Of a stretch of 47,137 bases of DNA, positions 14,231 through 23,295 are shown in pieces. The position numbers and the translations under genes were made by a program. The first letter of the stretch is position 1; each line of letters starts with the position of its first letter. Under the pieces are notes generated by a model. That model searched no databases, was not told the origin of the DNA, and worked only from the letters and a program-made list of their open reading frames with translations. The stretch covers positions 1 to 47,137 of the forward strand of contig JBKOWY010000009.1 of NCBI GenBank assembly GCA_046724655.1, written 5' to 3'. The stretch is from JALZAA01 sp046724655. GTDB lineage: Bacteria; Actinomycetota; Acidimicrobiia; IMCC26256; JACDBD01.

Positions 14231-15541
14231 ATGCGCGACCGCAACCGCTGGCGAAACTGGGGCCGCAACCAATCGTGCACGCCGGCGGCGGTCGAGCAGC
14301 CCGAGAGCGAGCTCGAGGTCGCGGAGGCCGTGCGCCGAGCCCGGAGCGCCGGTCAGACCGTCAAGGTCGCCGGCGCCGGGCACTCGTTCACCGACATCGC
14401 GTGCACGGACGGTCGCCTCCTTCGGCTGGACCGTCTCGACCGCGTCGTGGCGGTCGACCCCGAGGCCCGCACCGTCACGGTGGAAGGCGGCATCCCGCTG
14501 TGGAAGCTGAACGAGGAGCTGGCCACGCGCGGCCTGGCCCTTCCCAATCTCGGTGACATCGACCGGCAGTCGATCTCGGGTGCGATTGCGACTGCCACCC
14601 ATGGCGGCGGGAAGCGATTCGGCGGACTGGCGACGTTCGTGACCGGGCTCGAGCTCGTGACCGCAGCCGGCGAGGTGCTCCGCTGCTCACCGGCCGAGGA
14701 GCCGGAAGTCTTCGCGTGCGCTCGCGTCGGCTTGGGCGCGCTGGGCGTCGTCACCAAGGTGACCCTCCAGTGCGATCCCGCCTTTCGGTTGCACTCGATC
14801 GAGAGGCCGCGACCACTCGACGCACTCCTCGACGATCTCGACGAGATCGTCGACAACAACGAGCACATCGACTGCTACTGGTTCCCGCACACGGATGTGG
14901 CGACGGTGAAGGTCGCCAACCGCACGGACGAGCCCGTCCGGGCGAAGCGGCCCTGGAAGGCATGGCGCGACGACATCCTGCTGGCCAACTACATGTTCGG
15001 CGCATTGTGCGCATTGGGCCGGCTCCGGTCGGCGGAGGTGCCCCGGCTCATGCGCCGCGTGGCGAGCGGTCTGGGCAAGACCGAAGTGGTGGATGCGAGC
15101 CATCGCGTGCTGTGCAGCACCCGGCTGGTGCGCTTCGTGGAGATGGAGTACGCCATCCCGCGGGCAGAGCTCGGCAAGACGCTGCTGCGCGTACGCGATC
15201 TCATCGAGCGGGAGGGACTGTCCGTCGACTTCCCCATCGAGTTGCGTGTGGCCGCGGCAGACGACATCCCGCTCAGCACGGCGCAGGGTCGCGAAACCGG
15301 ATACCTGGCGGTCCACCTCTCCGCCGGCAGGCCGTTCGATCGCTACTTCAGAGGCGTCGAGGGGATCATGGACGAAGTCGGCGGGCGGCCGCACTGGGGC
15401 AAGATGCATTACCAGAGCGCCGAGACCCTCGCGCCGCGTTACCCGGAGTGGGCGCGCTTCCAGGCCGTGCGTGCGAAGCTCGATCCCGACGGCGTGTTCC
15501 GCAACCCGTACGTCGATCGCGTGCTGGGGCCGGTCGCGTAG
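14231..15541 (+). CDS. FAD-linked oxidase, D-arabinono-1,4-lactone / L-gulonolactone oxidase type
   Basis: ATG 14231 follows aaggagcacc. The 436-residue protein has an N-terminal PCMH FAD domain: NWGRNQSCTPAAVEQPESEL, VKVAGAGHSFTDIACTDG (the histidine that in some relatives binds FAD covalently), VTVEGGIPLWKLNEEL, GDIDRQSISGAIATATHGGG. A C-terminal ALO domain ends with the conserved HWGKMHY motif near residue 391 and YPEWARFQAVRAKLDPDGVF. It oxidises sugar-lactones or related polyols at C2, passing electrons to oxygen or a quinone. Actinobacterial relatives include alditol oxidases, so substrate is not certain. Confidence 0.85.
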   Translation: MRDRNRWRNWGRNQSCTPAAVEQPESELEVAEAVRRARSAGQTVKVAGAGHSFTDIACTDGRLLRLDRLDRVVAVDPEARTVTVEGGIPLWKLNEELATRGLALPNLGDIDRQSISGAIATATHGGGKRFGGLATFVTGLELVTAAGEVLRCSPAEEPEVFACARVGLGALGVVTKVTLQCDPAFRLHSIERPRPLDALLDDLDEIVDNNEHIDCYWFPHTDVATVKVANRTDEPVRAKRPWKAWRDDILLANYMFGALCALGRLRSAEVPRLMRRVASGLGKTEVVDASHRVLCSTRLVRFVEMEYAIPRAELGKTLLRVRDLIEREGLSVDFPIELRVAAADDIPLSTAQGRETGYLAVHLSAGRPFDRYFRGVEGIMDEVGGRPHWGKMHYQSAETLAPRYPEWARFQAVRAKLDPDGVFRNPYVDRVLGPVA

Positions 15542-15561
15542 CGCGACGTATTCTTCGACTT

Positions 15562-16194
15562 GTGCCGTACCCACACCACCTGATCAACGAGGGCGAGACC
15601 GTTGCGCTCGACCTGCATCCGCACTGGTGGTATTTCGCCAAGCACATCCTCACCGGCACCCTGCTGCTCGTCGCGCTCATCGGCGTGGTTGCTGTACGCA
15701 ATATCGAGTACGTCAACAGCGTGACAGCGCTCGGCTGGGCGACAGTGGCGGTGATCTGGGCGGTGTGGCTGGGGCTCACGTACCTCCAGTGGCAATACAC
15801 ACACTTCGTGGTCACCGACGACCGCGTGATCTTTCGCCACGGTGTGATCGCGAAGCACGGCGTCGAGATCCCGCTAGAGCGCATCAACAACATCAACTTC
15901 GACCAGGGGTTCTGGGAGCGCATCATCGGCGCCGGTGACCTCGACATCGAGTCGGCGGGGCGCGAAGGCCAGTCGCATTTCGAGGACGTGCGCCACCCCG
16001 ACGCCGTGCAGCAGGAGATCTACCGCCAGATGGAACTCAACGCTCAGCAGCAGGTGGTGCGGACCGCCCCGCACGTGACACACCAGGCGTCGATTCCCGA
16101 GCAGATCGAGCAACTGGCCGCGCTGCGCGACAAGGGCCATATCTCCGCCGAAGAGTTCGAGTCGAAGAAGGCCTCGCTCCTCGAGCGGATGTAG
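15562..16194 (+). CDS. PH-domain (bPH2/YdbS-like) membrane protein with C-terminal SHOCT
   Basis: From GTG 15562 the protein has 210 residues. The N-terminal VPYPHHLINEGETVALDLHP leads to two membrane helices (HILTGTLLLVALIGVVAVR; LGWATVAVIWAVWLGLTYL). A bacterial PH domain follows: YTHFVVTDDRVIFRHGVIAK, HGVEIPLERINNINFDQGFW, ERIIGAGDLDIESAGREGQS. The last 35 residues (IPEQIEQLAALRDKGHISAE, EFESKKASLL) are a SHOCT motif, a short helical oligomerisation element. No Shine-Dalgarno is visible. Function is unknown, probably membrane-associated assembly or stress response. Confidence 0.8.
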   Translation: MPYPHHLINEGETVALDLHPHWWYFAKHILTGTLLLVALIGVVAVRNIEYVNSVTALGWATVAVIWAVWLGLTYLQWQYTHFVVTDDRVIFRHGVIAKHGVEIPLERINNINFDQGFWERIIGAGDLDIESAGREGQSHFEDVRHPDAVQQEIYRQMELNAQQQVVRTAPHVTHQASIPEQIEQLAALRDKGHISAEEFESKKASLLERM

Positions 16195-16199
16195 CCACG

Positions 16200-16916
16200 G
16201 TAACGCGCGTCGTCTCGCTGGTTCCCTCGGTCACCGAGACGCTGCGCGCGCTCGGCACCGACCCGGTCGCGTGCACTCGGTTCTGCGAGCAACCCGATCT
16301 GCCCGCCGTCGGCGGCACCAAGAACCCGGACCTCGACGCGATCGTCGCGCTCGTGCCCGACCTCGTCGTCGTGAACGACGAGGAGAACCGGATCGAGGAC
16401 GCGGACGCGCTGGTCGCGGCCGGCCTGCGCGTGCACTCCATGTCGCCCCGCTCCGTTGCCGACGTGGGCCCGGCGGTTGCAGCCCTGGGCGACGTGATCG
16501 GCGTTCGGGTGCCGGCGCCGTTCTACGCCGGAGCTTGGGACCGCTGGCTCCACGAGCAGGACGTGCCGCCGATACGAGCGCGAGCGGCGGTGCTCGTCTG
16601 GCGGCGGCCCTGGATGACCATGAACGGCGACACCTACGGTTCGTCGCTGCTGGAGCTGGCGGGCGTCGACAACGTCTTCGCCTCCGCCGAAGACCGGTAC
16701 CCCGAAGTAACACTCGAGGAGATCGGCGCGCGCCGTCCGGACATCGCGCTGCTCCCGAGTGAGCCGTACCCGTTCAAGCGGCGACACGTCCAGGAGATGA
16801 CCGCCGCGCTTCCTGATGTTGACGCGCGGGTGATCGACGGCCGAGACCTCTTCTGGTGGGGCACTCGAACGCCCGCCGCGATCGCGCGCTTGCGCGACGC
16901 GCTCACACCTCCGTGA
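16200..16916 (+). CDS. Helical-backbone metal receptor, BtuF/TroA-like (cobalamin/Fe3+ type)
   Basis: The protein begins RVVSLVPSVTETLRALG, the standard BtuF-type first strand. It continues DPVACTRFCEQPDLPAVGGT, NPDLDAIVALVPDLVVVNDE, AAVLVWRRPWMTMNGDTYGS, YPEVTLEEIGARRPDIALLP and ends at 16916. No ATG, GTG or TTG lies in frame before the conserved start; the first canonical codon is GTG 16353, which would remove an essential half-domain. Bases 16200-16202 (GTA) are given as a nominal start. There is no signal peptide and no ABC transporter gene adjacent, so it may be a cytoplasmic relative or a gene with a damaged 5' end. Confidence 0.7.
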   Translation, partial: VTRVVSLVPSVTETLRALGTDPVACTRFCEQPDLPAVGGTKNPDLDAIVALVPDLVVVNDEENRIEDADALVAAGLRVHSMSPRSVADVGPAVAALGDVIGVRVPAPFYAGAWDRWLHEQDVPPIRARAAVLVWRRPWMTMNGDTYGSSLLELAGVDNVFASAEDRYPEVTLEEIGARRPDIALLPSEPYPFKRRHVQEMTAALPDVDARVIDGRDLFWWGTRTPAAIARLRDALTPP

Positions 16917-19392
16917 GACCCGGCCCGTGCTCCTCGCCGTCAGCTGGGCAGTGCAGGTGCACGAAGTTCTCCTGTTCACCACGTTCGGGGTCGGTCCAGC
17001 GCAGGAAGAGGGTCCGAGCCCGACCCGGTCCGAGCTCGACGGACACCTCGCCGGCCGGTGTCGCCGCCGAGGCGGCCGCTTCGACACCCAGCTCACCGTG
17101 CGCAACCGTTGCGCCGCGAGACCGCGGCACGGCGACGCGCGCATCGGCGTCGGGCGACATCGGAAGCCCGATCCGGGCCCCGTCGAAGTCGGGCGCGAAC
17201 ACACCCGACGTGGCCTCGACGAGCTCCCACGCCACCGAGCCGCGCCACGGCTCGGCGCGGTCGTTCACCGCCACGACGGGCACCGATGTGGTGCCCTCAG
17301 GAACCACTGACGCATCTTGTAAGCCGAGGAGAAGCAGAGGACGGCTGGCGTCGCGGAACGCGTCGTACGTGGCCTTCGGCACCCGCTCGACGTCGACCAG
17401 GCCGCCGCCCGCGTAGCCCCACCAGTCGGCCCAGAAGTGCCACCGGTAGCCCATGAACGGTTCGCCGCGGTGAGCGCGGAACCATTCGGTCTCGTACTTG
17501 GCGAGCGCGGCGCCGTACGCCTGCGTCGCAGTTGCCCACTCGTCGAGCGACTGGTACCGCGACGGCAAGCCGGCGAACGCACACGTCGAGCCGATGAACG
17601 ACAGTCGGCTCACCCACTCGCGCATCTGGTCGGCGTCAGGCGGCCAGCCTTCGTCGCCGAACTTGCCTGCCTGCGGCCCCACGGCCCAGAAGCCGTATTC
17701 GGACACGAACCACGCCGGCCGCTCGCGCACCCGGTAGATGCTGCCGCCGGTCAGCGAGCCGGCGTAGTTGTGAACGTCGTCGCCGATGCCCGACGCCTCG
17801 TGCACGTGCCGGCCGGTGTCGACGGTGCGAAGCGTCTTGTAGAGCGCGGCGTCGAGGTGGTTTTCGCCCCCATCGGCTTCGGGACCGTCGTCGGAGCGGC
17901 GCGGATCGAACATACGGGCGGGCTCGTTGTGGCAGGCGTAGTACACGACGCTCGGATGGTTGTGCAGCAGATAGACCATCTCGGCGATCTGCCGGCATGC
18001 GTTGTCGACGAACCCCGGATTGGTCCCGGTGCCGGAGTCGTAGGACCACTGCAGGGCGAAATCCTGGAAGACGAGCACGCCCGCGTCGTCGGCAGCTTCA
18101 TAGCAATGCGGTGACTGGATGTGCGCGTGCACGCCCACAGAGTTGCCGTGCGCGGCGACGAGCATGCGCATGTCGCGGTCGTAGAAGCTGCGCCCCACCT
18201 CGGCGAAGTGCTGCCACGGGATGTAGTTGACTGCTTTGACGTAGACGGGGCGGCCGTTCACGGCGAGGTGCCGGGCGTGCCCGGCGTCGTCCGTGACGAC
18301 CTCGGCGGTGCGCAGAGCGAAGCGGACGCTCCGCCTGTCCATCGCCTTCCCGTCCGCGGTAGCAAGCGCCGCATGGAGCTCGTGGAGGACCGGCGCGCCC
18401 TCCGGCGAACCGGCTGGCTCCCACCGCGGAAACCGGTCGGGGTCGAGCTCGGTCACGACGTCGACACGACCTGAGCCCGGCGGTACACGCACCTCGAGGT
18501 GCGCTCGCTCGTCGCCCACGGCGAGCTCGAGCCGCGTCACGAGCTCGTCCGCCGTGTGGTTCGTGACGACGACGGCGACCTGCACCGTACGGAGGTCCAA
18601 GGGCGTGGCGAAGAGCGCGTCGAGTGACGCCTCGCCCGTGCGTTCGAGCGTGACCGAGCCGACGATCCCGCCCGTCGTCTTCGACTGGCCCCATTCCGGC
18701 GTCCACACCCACGGGTCGCCACCGTCGATCAGCGGCCCGACCATGCGGCCGGGCAGGCCACCAGGCCGGCTGTCGTGGTATTTCAGCGTGCCCTTGATGA
18801 CACGTTTGCGGTGCTCGAAGAACAGCGCCGACGGGTCGAGCGGTTCGAGCGGGTCCTGCACCGCAACGACCACGGTGTTGTCCTTCGAGAGGCGGTCGGT
18901 CACGTCGAAGCCGAACGGCGCGAAGTAGCCCTCGTGATGTCCGAGGTACTCGCCGTTGAGCCACACGTCGGCGAGGTAGTCGACGGCGTCGAACCGCAAG
19001 CGGACGCGCGGCGGCGACTCGGGAAGACCGCCGTGACGCGGGTCGGCGAACGTGCGCTTGTACCAGACCGGCGCGAATTGTCGTGACAGCTCCTCGTCAA
19101 AGCCGTAGTTCTCGGGGACCGTCAGCTTGCGCCAGGTGACACCGGTCGGCGGCCCCGCCTCAGCAGGGGCACCCGGCGCCGGGAACGAAGGATCACCGTC
19201 GACGTCGGCCCAGCGCTCCCAGCGGCCCGAGAGCGAGACCTCGATGCGTCCACTGCCGTCCGGCCCCGGCACCGCCGCGACTGCCGACCACGAGAGCGGG
19301 CGCGCCGCTGCGACCGGCTCGAAGTCCGAATGCCTCGTGACCGGGGCGGGTGCTGGCCGCAGGCGCTCGGCCGGCTCGAGCGGCAGGGTCAT
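16903..19392 (-). CDS. Glycoside hydrolase family 2 (beta-galactosidase/glucuronidase-type)
   Basis: ATG 19392 overlaps the galactokinase stop (ATGA). The 829-residue protein has the GH2 order. First is a sugar-binding jelly roll (WRKLTVPENYGFDEELSRQF, VWYKRTF, RLRFDAVDYLADVWLNGEYL, GHHEGYFAPFGFDVTD). An immunoglobulin-like domain follows, then the TIM barrel with acid/base Glu in YACHNEPARMF (about residue 490) and nucleophile Glu in WFVSEYGFWA (about 563), and C-terminal beta domains. The barrel motif NGRPVYVKAVNYIPW replaces the usual VKGVNRH. With galactokinase next door, release of galactose from an extracellular or imported glycan is likely. No signal peptide, so cytoplasmic. Confidence 0.85.
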   Translation of the reverse strand: MTLPLEPAERLRPAPAPVTRHSDFEPVAAARPLSWSAVAAVPGPDGSGRIEVSLSGRWERWADVDGDPSFPAPGAPAEAGPPTGVTWRKLTVPENYGFDEELSRQFAPVWYKRTFADPRHGGLPESPPRVRLRFDAVDYLADVWLNGEYLGHHEGYFAPFGFDVTDRLSKDNTVVVAVQDPLEPLDPSALFFEHRKRVIKGTLKYHDSRPGGLPGRMVGPLIDGGDPWVWTPEWGQSKTTGGIVGSVTLERTGEASLDALFATPLDLRTVQVAVVVTNHTADELVTRLELAVGDERAHLEVRVPPGSGRVDVVTELDPDRFPRWEPAGSPEGAPVLHELHAALATADGKAMDRRSVRFALRTAEVVTDDAGHARHLAVNGRPVYVKAVNYIPWQHFAEVGRSFYDRDMRMLVAAHGNSVGVHAHIQSPHCYEAADDAGVLVFQDFALQWSYDSGTGTNPGFVDNACRQIAEMVYLLHNHPSVVYYACHNEPARMFDPRRSDDGPEADGGENHLDAALYKTLRTVDTGRHVHEASGIGDDVHNYAGSLTGGSIYRVRERPAWFVSEYGFWAVGPQAGKFGDEGWPPDADQMREWVSRLSFIGSTCAFAGLPSRYQSLDEWATATQAYGAALAKYETEWFRAHRGEPFMGYRWHFWADWWGYAGGGLVDVERVPKATYDAFRDASRPLLLLGLQDASVVPEGTTSVPVVAVNDRAEPWRGSVAWELVEATSGVFAPDFDGARIGLPMSPDADARVAVPRSRGATVAHGELGVEAAASAATPAGEVSVELGPGRARTLFLRWTDPERGEQENFVHLHCPADGEEHGPGLTEV

Positions 19393-20474
19393 GCGGTGCC
19401 CGGAGGCTCGACCGGGCCCGCGCCGTCGATGGCGCTCACGATGAACGACGCCGGTTGCAGCCCGGTGTCGGCGCGATAGCGCGCGACGGTTTTCTCGGCG
19501 ACGTCGTCGGCGCGAGATCGCTCGACCAAGGCAACGACGCATCCGCCGAACCCGGCGCCGGTCAGCCGGGCGCCAATCGCGCCGTGCTCGACGAGCAGGT
19601 CGACTGCGAGGTCGAGCTCCGGCGTAGAGACCTCGTAGTCGTCACGCAGGCTCGCGTGGCTTGCGAGCAGCAACGGGCCGAGCTTCGCGGTGTCGCCGGC
19701 GCGCAGCGCCTCGCCGAACTCGAGGACCCTGGCGTTCTCCGTGACGACGTGCCGCCCGATCGGCTCGTCGCGGACCTGATCGAGTATGGCGTCCCGCAGC
19801 GCGGGTATGCCGAGTCTTCTCGCAATCTCCTCGCAGGCGCGCCGGCGGTCGGTATAGGCGCTGCCGGCGAGCGTTCGCGGCAAGCCGGAATGGACCACGA
19901 GCACCGCGTAAATGTCGGGCAACCGGATGGGCTCGACTGTGGTCGCCCGGCAGTCGATGAGGAGCGCGTGGTCGCGCCGGCCGAACATTGCCGTGAGCTG
20001 ATCCATCAGCCCGCCGGGTACGCCCGTGGCGCGGACCTCGGCGTCGAGGGCGGCGCGGGCCGCCTCGCGCGGGTCGAGCTCGAGACCGGCGACGGCGGCG
20101 AGCGCGAGCGTCAGTGCGACTGACAAGGCCGAGCTGGACGACAGCCCTGAGCCCACCGGAACCGTGGACGAGACGGCGCCGTCCATGCCCGTGGGCGTGC
20201 GTCCCCGGTCGGCGAGGGCGTCGACCGCGCCGCCGACGAAGCGATTCCACCCCGGGTCGGCAACGTCGAGTGAACGCACCTGCACGCGCCCATCGTCGCG
20301 GGGCGCGAAAGCGATCATGCAGTCGCGGTCGATCGCCAGCGGCAGCACGAATCCGTCGTTGTAGTCAGTGTGATCGCCGATGAGGTTCACGCGTCCCGGG
20401 GCGCGTTGCCAGCGCAACTCCTCCGGCGCGGTTCTGCCCAGCGCCTCGGTCAGGGCCCCGAACCGTGCGCTCAC
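19389..20474 (-). CDS. galK: Galactokinase
   Basis: GTG 20474 overlaps the stop of the SDR gene (GTGA), which sets the start; the product has 361 residues, as usual. GHMP-kinase motifs are present: the galactokinase signature RAPGRVNLIGDHTDYNDGFV near residue 24, the ATP-binding motif 2 PVGSGLSSSSALSVAL near 103, and the C-terminal motif 3 ARLTGAGFGGCVVALVE. It phosphorylates galactose to galactose-1-phosphate in the Leloir pathway. The next gene (GH2) is translationally coupled, so liberation and activation of galactose are made together. galT and galE are not in the window. Confidence 0.92.
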   Translation of the reverse strand: MSARFGALTEALGRTAPEELRWQRAPGRVNLIGDHTDYNDGFVLPLAIDRDCMIAFAPRDDGRVQVRSLDVADPGWNRFVGGAVDALADRGRTPTGMDGAVSSTVPVGSGLSSSSALSVALTLALAAVAGLELDPREAARAALDAEVRATGVPGGLMDQLTAMFGRRDHALLIDCRATTVEPIRLPDIYAVLVVHSGLPRTLAGSAYTDRRRACEEIARRLGIPALRDAILDQVRDEPIGRHVVTENARVLEFGEALRAGDTAKLGPLLLASHASLRDDYEVSTPELDLAVDLLVEHGAIGARLTGAGFGGCVVALVERSRADDVAEKTVARYRADTGLQPASFIVSAIDGAGPVEPPGTA

Positions 20475-21295
20475 AAGCCGAGGACCAGCCTCTGCAACCG
20501 GTCCTTGATCTCGGCCGGTGTGAGCCGCGACCACAACGCGATCGCGGCGGCGTCGTACCCGACCAGGTACCGGGGACGGGTGAACCCACTGAGCGCGCCC
20601 GCGATGACCCGGGCGACCTGTCCGGGATCGCCCATGATCGGTTGCGCGAGTCGTGTGCTCTGCAGCGTCCGCCGGTAGGCACTCTCGAATCGCGACCCTG
20701 CACGCTTGTCGATCTGCCGTTCTGTCTCTTCCCAGATGCCGGTGCGAAAGCCACCCGGCTCGACGAGCACGACGCGGATACCGGAGCCGGCGGCCTCCAT
20801 GCGTAGCGCGTCGGTCAGCGCCTCGAGAGCGTGCTTCGCTCCTTGGTACCAGCCCGTGAGTGGTGTCGTCACGCGCCCGTAGATCGACGACACGTTCACG
20901 ATCCGGCCTTCGCCGCGTTCGCGCATGTGTGGGATCGCGAACCGGGCCATGCGCATCGGCGCGAGGACCATCGTTTCGAGGGCGGCGCGTGCCTCGTCGT
21001 CCGTGACGTCCTCGATCGCGCCGGTGATCGAGTACCCCGCGTTGTTGACCAGTCCGTACGGCCGGTACCGGTCGATGAGTTGTGCAACGGCGTCGGCGTG
21101 CGTCACGTCGAGAATCTCGGTCTCGACATTCCTCCCGCCGTCTCGCGCCGCCGCTTTGACCACCTCCGCCTTCACTTGGGTACGAACCGTCCCGACGGAG
21201 CGGTAGCCGTGCCGCGCGACTTCGAGCACCGTCGCGAGCCCGATCCCGGAGTTGGCGCCGGTCGTGAGCACGGTCTGGTCGCCCCGTTCGGTCAT
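20471..21295 (-). CDS. Short-chain dehydrogenase/reductase (classical SDR)
   Basis: ATG 21295 follows gggggt. The 274-residue protein has the Rossmann motif TTGANSGIGLAT (residue 11), the NNAG motif (YGLVNNAGYSITGAIED), catalytic Ser in IVNVSSIYGRV and YxxxK in TGWYQGAKHALEAL. The C-terminal part ends RLVLGL. It is an NAD(P)-dependent oxidoreductase of unknown substrate, in the same minus-strand run as two LLM oxidoreductases and the galactokinase. The stop overlaps the galK start. Confidence 0.85.
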   Translation of the reverse strand: MTERGDQTVLTTGANSGIGLATVLEVARHGYRSVGTVRTQVKAEVVKAAARDGGRNVETEILDVTHADAVAQLIDRYRPYGLVNNAGYSITGAIEDVTDDEARAALETMVLAPMRMARFAIPHMRERGEGRIVNVSSIYGRVTTPLTGWYQGAKHALEALTDALRMEAAGSGIRVVLVEPGGFRTGIWEETERQIDKRAGSRFESAYRRTLQSTRLAQPIMGDPGQVARVIAGALSGFTRPRYLVGYDAAAIALWSRLTPAEIKDRLQRLVLGL

Positions 21296-21326
21296 GATGA
21301 CCCCCTTCTCCGCTCGGCCCGTTGCT

Positions 21327-22226
21327 TCAGCGGAAGGCGGGCAGCACCTCCGACGCGAACTTGTCGAGGCCGTCGACGTCGAACGGCGCCCGCATGGCGA
21401 GGATGACCCATTCGGCGCCGGCGTCGATGTACTCGCCGATGCGATCGACGACCTCCTGCACGCTGCCCATGAGCACACCGGGCTTCACGAACTCGGCGAT
21501 GTTTCCGAACTGGGCCTCGAGATCACCCTGGCGCCACGCCAGCCCGAGGTTCACCGACTTCGTGATCGTCTGCGCATCGCGACCGGCGTCGGCGCAGTGG
21601 TCGTGCAGCACCTTGACCTTGTGCCGGTACGTATCCGGTGCGATGAACGGGACGTTCCAGCCGTCTGCGTGGCGTGCCGCGGTGCGCAGCGTGAGCTTCT
21701 CGCCCGCGCCCCCGACCCACAGGGGCAGGCGGGCCTGGACCGGCTTGGGTTCACACCGCGCGTCGCCCAGCTGGAAGAACTCGCCGTCGAAGTTGGCGAC
21801 GTCCTGGGTCAGCAGCTGGCGTATGCACTGGATCGCCTCGTCCAGCATGCGGAGCCGCACGGGGACAAGCGGGAACGGAATCCCGTAGGCGTCGTACTCG
21901 CCTTGGTGCCAGCCGCCGCCGAGACCGACGACGATGCGGCCGCCGGCGAGGTGATCGAGCGTCGCCATCGCGTTCGCCAGCACGGCGGGATGCCGGTACC
22001 CGACCGAGTAGACGAGGCTGCCGCATCGCACACGCGTCGTTTCGAGCGCGAGCGCGGCGTGCGTGGAGACAGCTTCCAAACAGACCGCGCCCCCGGTCGC
22101 GTCGGCGGCGTAAAAGTGATCCCACACGGAGATCCAGTCGAAGCCGTGGCCCTCGATGCGGCGCCACAGCGCGCGCAGCTCGTCGGTCGTCGTGTTCTGG
22201 AGGCCTGGGTGCACGCCGAACTTCAT
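21327..22226 (-). CDS. LLM-class (luciferase-like) F420-dependent oxidoreductase
   Basis: ATG 22226 overlaps the stop of the upstream paralogue (ATGA). The protein (299 residues) starts MKFGVHPGLQNTTTDELRAL. It has the LLM pattern: HGFDWISVWDHFYAADATGG, TTRVRCGSLVYSVGYRHPAV, GGRIVVGLGGGWHQGEYDAY, RLPLWVGGAGEKLTLRTAAR and HADGWNVPF. In actinobacteria this family (often TIGR03560-like) uses reduced F420 to reduce or oxidise alcohols, aldehydes or unsaturated lactones. Substrate not determinable. Paired with the gene at 22223-23161, suggesting two subunits or two steps. Confidence 0.85.
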   Translation of the reverse strand: MKFGVHPGLQNTTTDELRALWRRIEGHGFDWISVWDHFYAADATGGAVCLEAVSTHAALALETTRVRCGSLVYSVGYRHPAVLANAMATLDHLAGGRIVVGLGGGWHQGEYDAYGIPFPLVPVRLRMLDEAIQCIRQLLTQDVANFDGEFFQLGDARCEPKPVQARLPLWVGGAGEKLTLRTAARHADGWNVPFIAPDTYRHKVKVLHDHCADAGRDAQTITKSVNLGLAWRQGDLEAQFGNIAEFVKPGVLMGSVQEVVDRIGEYIDAGAEWVILAMRAPFDVDGLDKFASEVLPAFR

Positions 22227-23161
22227 GCCGACGCGACCTTGGGCATGACCTCGGCCGCGACGAGTCGGAGGTGGTCGAGGTCGTCGAGGTCGAGCACCTG
22301 GAGGTAGGCGGTCTCGGCGCCCGCGTCCGCGAAAGCGTGCAGCCGCTCGACGACCTCGTGGGGAAGGCCGGCGGCGCCGTTCGCGCGCAGCTCGTCGGGG
22401 AGGCGTCCGATGGCGGCCGCGCGCCGCTCGAACTCGGCTTTATCACTGCCACAGCACACGACCAGCGCCGCGGTTGTTCGCAGTGTGGACGGGTCGCGGC
22501 CGGCTTCGGTGCAGGCTTGTGTCACCCGGGCCACCTGATCGCGGTACACGTCGAGGGGCGCGAAGGCCAGGTTGAACTCCTGCGCGTAGCGGGCGGCCAG
22601 CGCGGGTGTGCGCTTGGTGCCGTAACCGCCGATGATGATCGGTGGATGCGGTTGCTGCGCCGGCTTGGGCAGGGCGGGCGAATCAGCGAGCTGGTAGTGC
22701 TTCCCTGAATACGAGAATCGCTGCCCGGGAGGCGTCGTCCACAAGCCCGTGATGATCGCGAGCTGTTCCTCGAGGCGCTCGAACCGCTCCCGATTGGACG
22801 GAAACGGGATCCCGTACGCGCGGTGCTCGTCGTCGAACCATCCGGCGCCGAGGCCCAGCTCGACGCGGCCGCCGCTCATGACGTCGACTTGCGCGACCGA
22901 GATCGCGAGCGGGCCGGGAAGGCGGAACGTGATCGGTGTCACCAGCGTGCCCAACCGCAGGCGCGACGTCTCCCGTGCGAGCCCTGCGAGCGTGATCCAC
23001 GCATCGGTGGGTCCGGGACCCGGATCACCGGGACCCATCCGGAGATAGTGGTCAGACCGGAAGTAGGCATCGAACCCGAGCTCCTCCGCGGTGCGTGGGA
23101 CCATCAGCTGTTGCTCGTAGGTGGCGCCTTGTTGTGGCTCGGTGAAGATGCGCAGCCGCAC
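22223..23161 (-). CDS. LLM-class F420-dependent oxidoreductase (second copy)
   Basis: GTG 23161 is chosen for the Shine-Dalgarno aaggag 6 nt upstream and the conserved start VRLRIFTEPQQGATYEQQL. The 312-residue protein shows ELGFDAYFRSDHYLRMG, TSRLRLGTLVTPITFRLPGP, SGGRVELGLGAGWFDDEHRA, PPIIIGGYGTKRTPALAARY and AQEFNLAF. It is first in the minus-strand run and overlaps the next LLM gene by 4 nt. It is divergent from the PAC2 gene, with about 147 bp between the two start codons, so a divergent promoter is expected there. Confidence 0.87.
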   Translation of the reverse strand: MRLRIFTEPQQGATYEQQLMVPRTAEELGFDAYFRSDHYLRMGPGDPGPGPTDAWITLAGLARETSRLRLGTLVTPITFRLPGPLAISVAQVDVMSGGRVELGLGAGWFDDEHRAYGIPFPSNRERFERLEEQLAIITGLWTTPPGQRFSYSGKHYQLADSPALPKPAQQPHPPIIIGGYGTKRTPALAARYAQEFNLAFAPLDVYRDQVARVTQACTEAGRDPSTLRTTAALVVCCGSDKAEFERRAAAIGRLPDELRANGAAGLPHEVVERLHAFADAGAETAYLQVLDLDDLDHLRLVAAEVMPKVASA

Positions 23162-23245
23162 GCCACTCCTTCGATTGCCGTCGTCGCGGAATCTACCCGT
23201 GATGCCGGCACAGGCACCGAGTGGCGGCCAATAAGGTGGACCCGT

Positions 23246-23295
23246 CGACGGCGGCTTTGCCGACCGTCGTCGCAGAGCCGGAGCTTGCGACGGCG
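23246..23295 (+). repeat. 50-bp leader repeat, copy 1 (upstream of PAC2 gene)
   Basis: The repeat has 47 of 50 bases identical to 32980-33029. The stem ggctttgc (23253-23260) with gcagagcc (23272-23279) has one G-T pair where the other copy has a Watson-Crick pair. An alternative hairpin uses ccgtcg (23264-23269) with cgacgg (23288-23293) around gca-gagc / gct-tgc. The two cannot form together. The repeat ends 13 nt before the TTG start of the next gene, immediately before its Shine-Dalgarno. Confidence 0.75.

Noticed and set aside
14716..15561. Out-of-frame extension upstream of the PH/SHOCT protein
   Set aside because: It is a shadow inside the FAD oxidase gene; the PH protein starts at GTG 15562.
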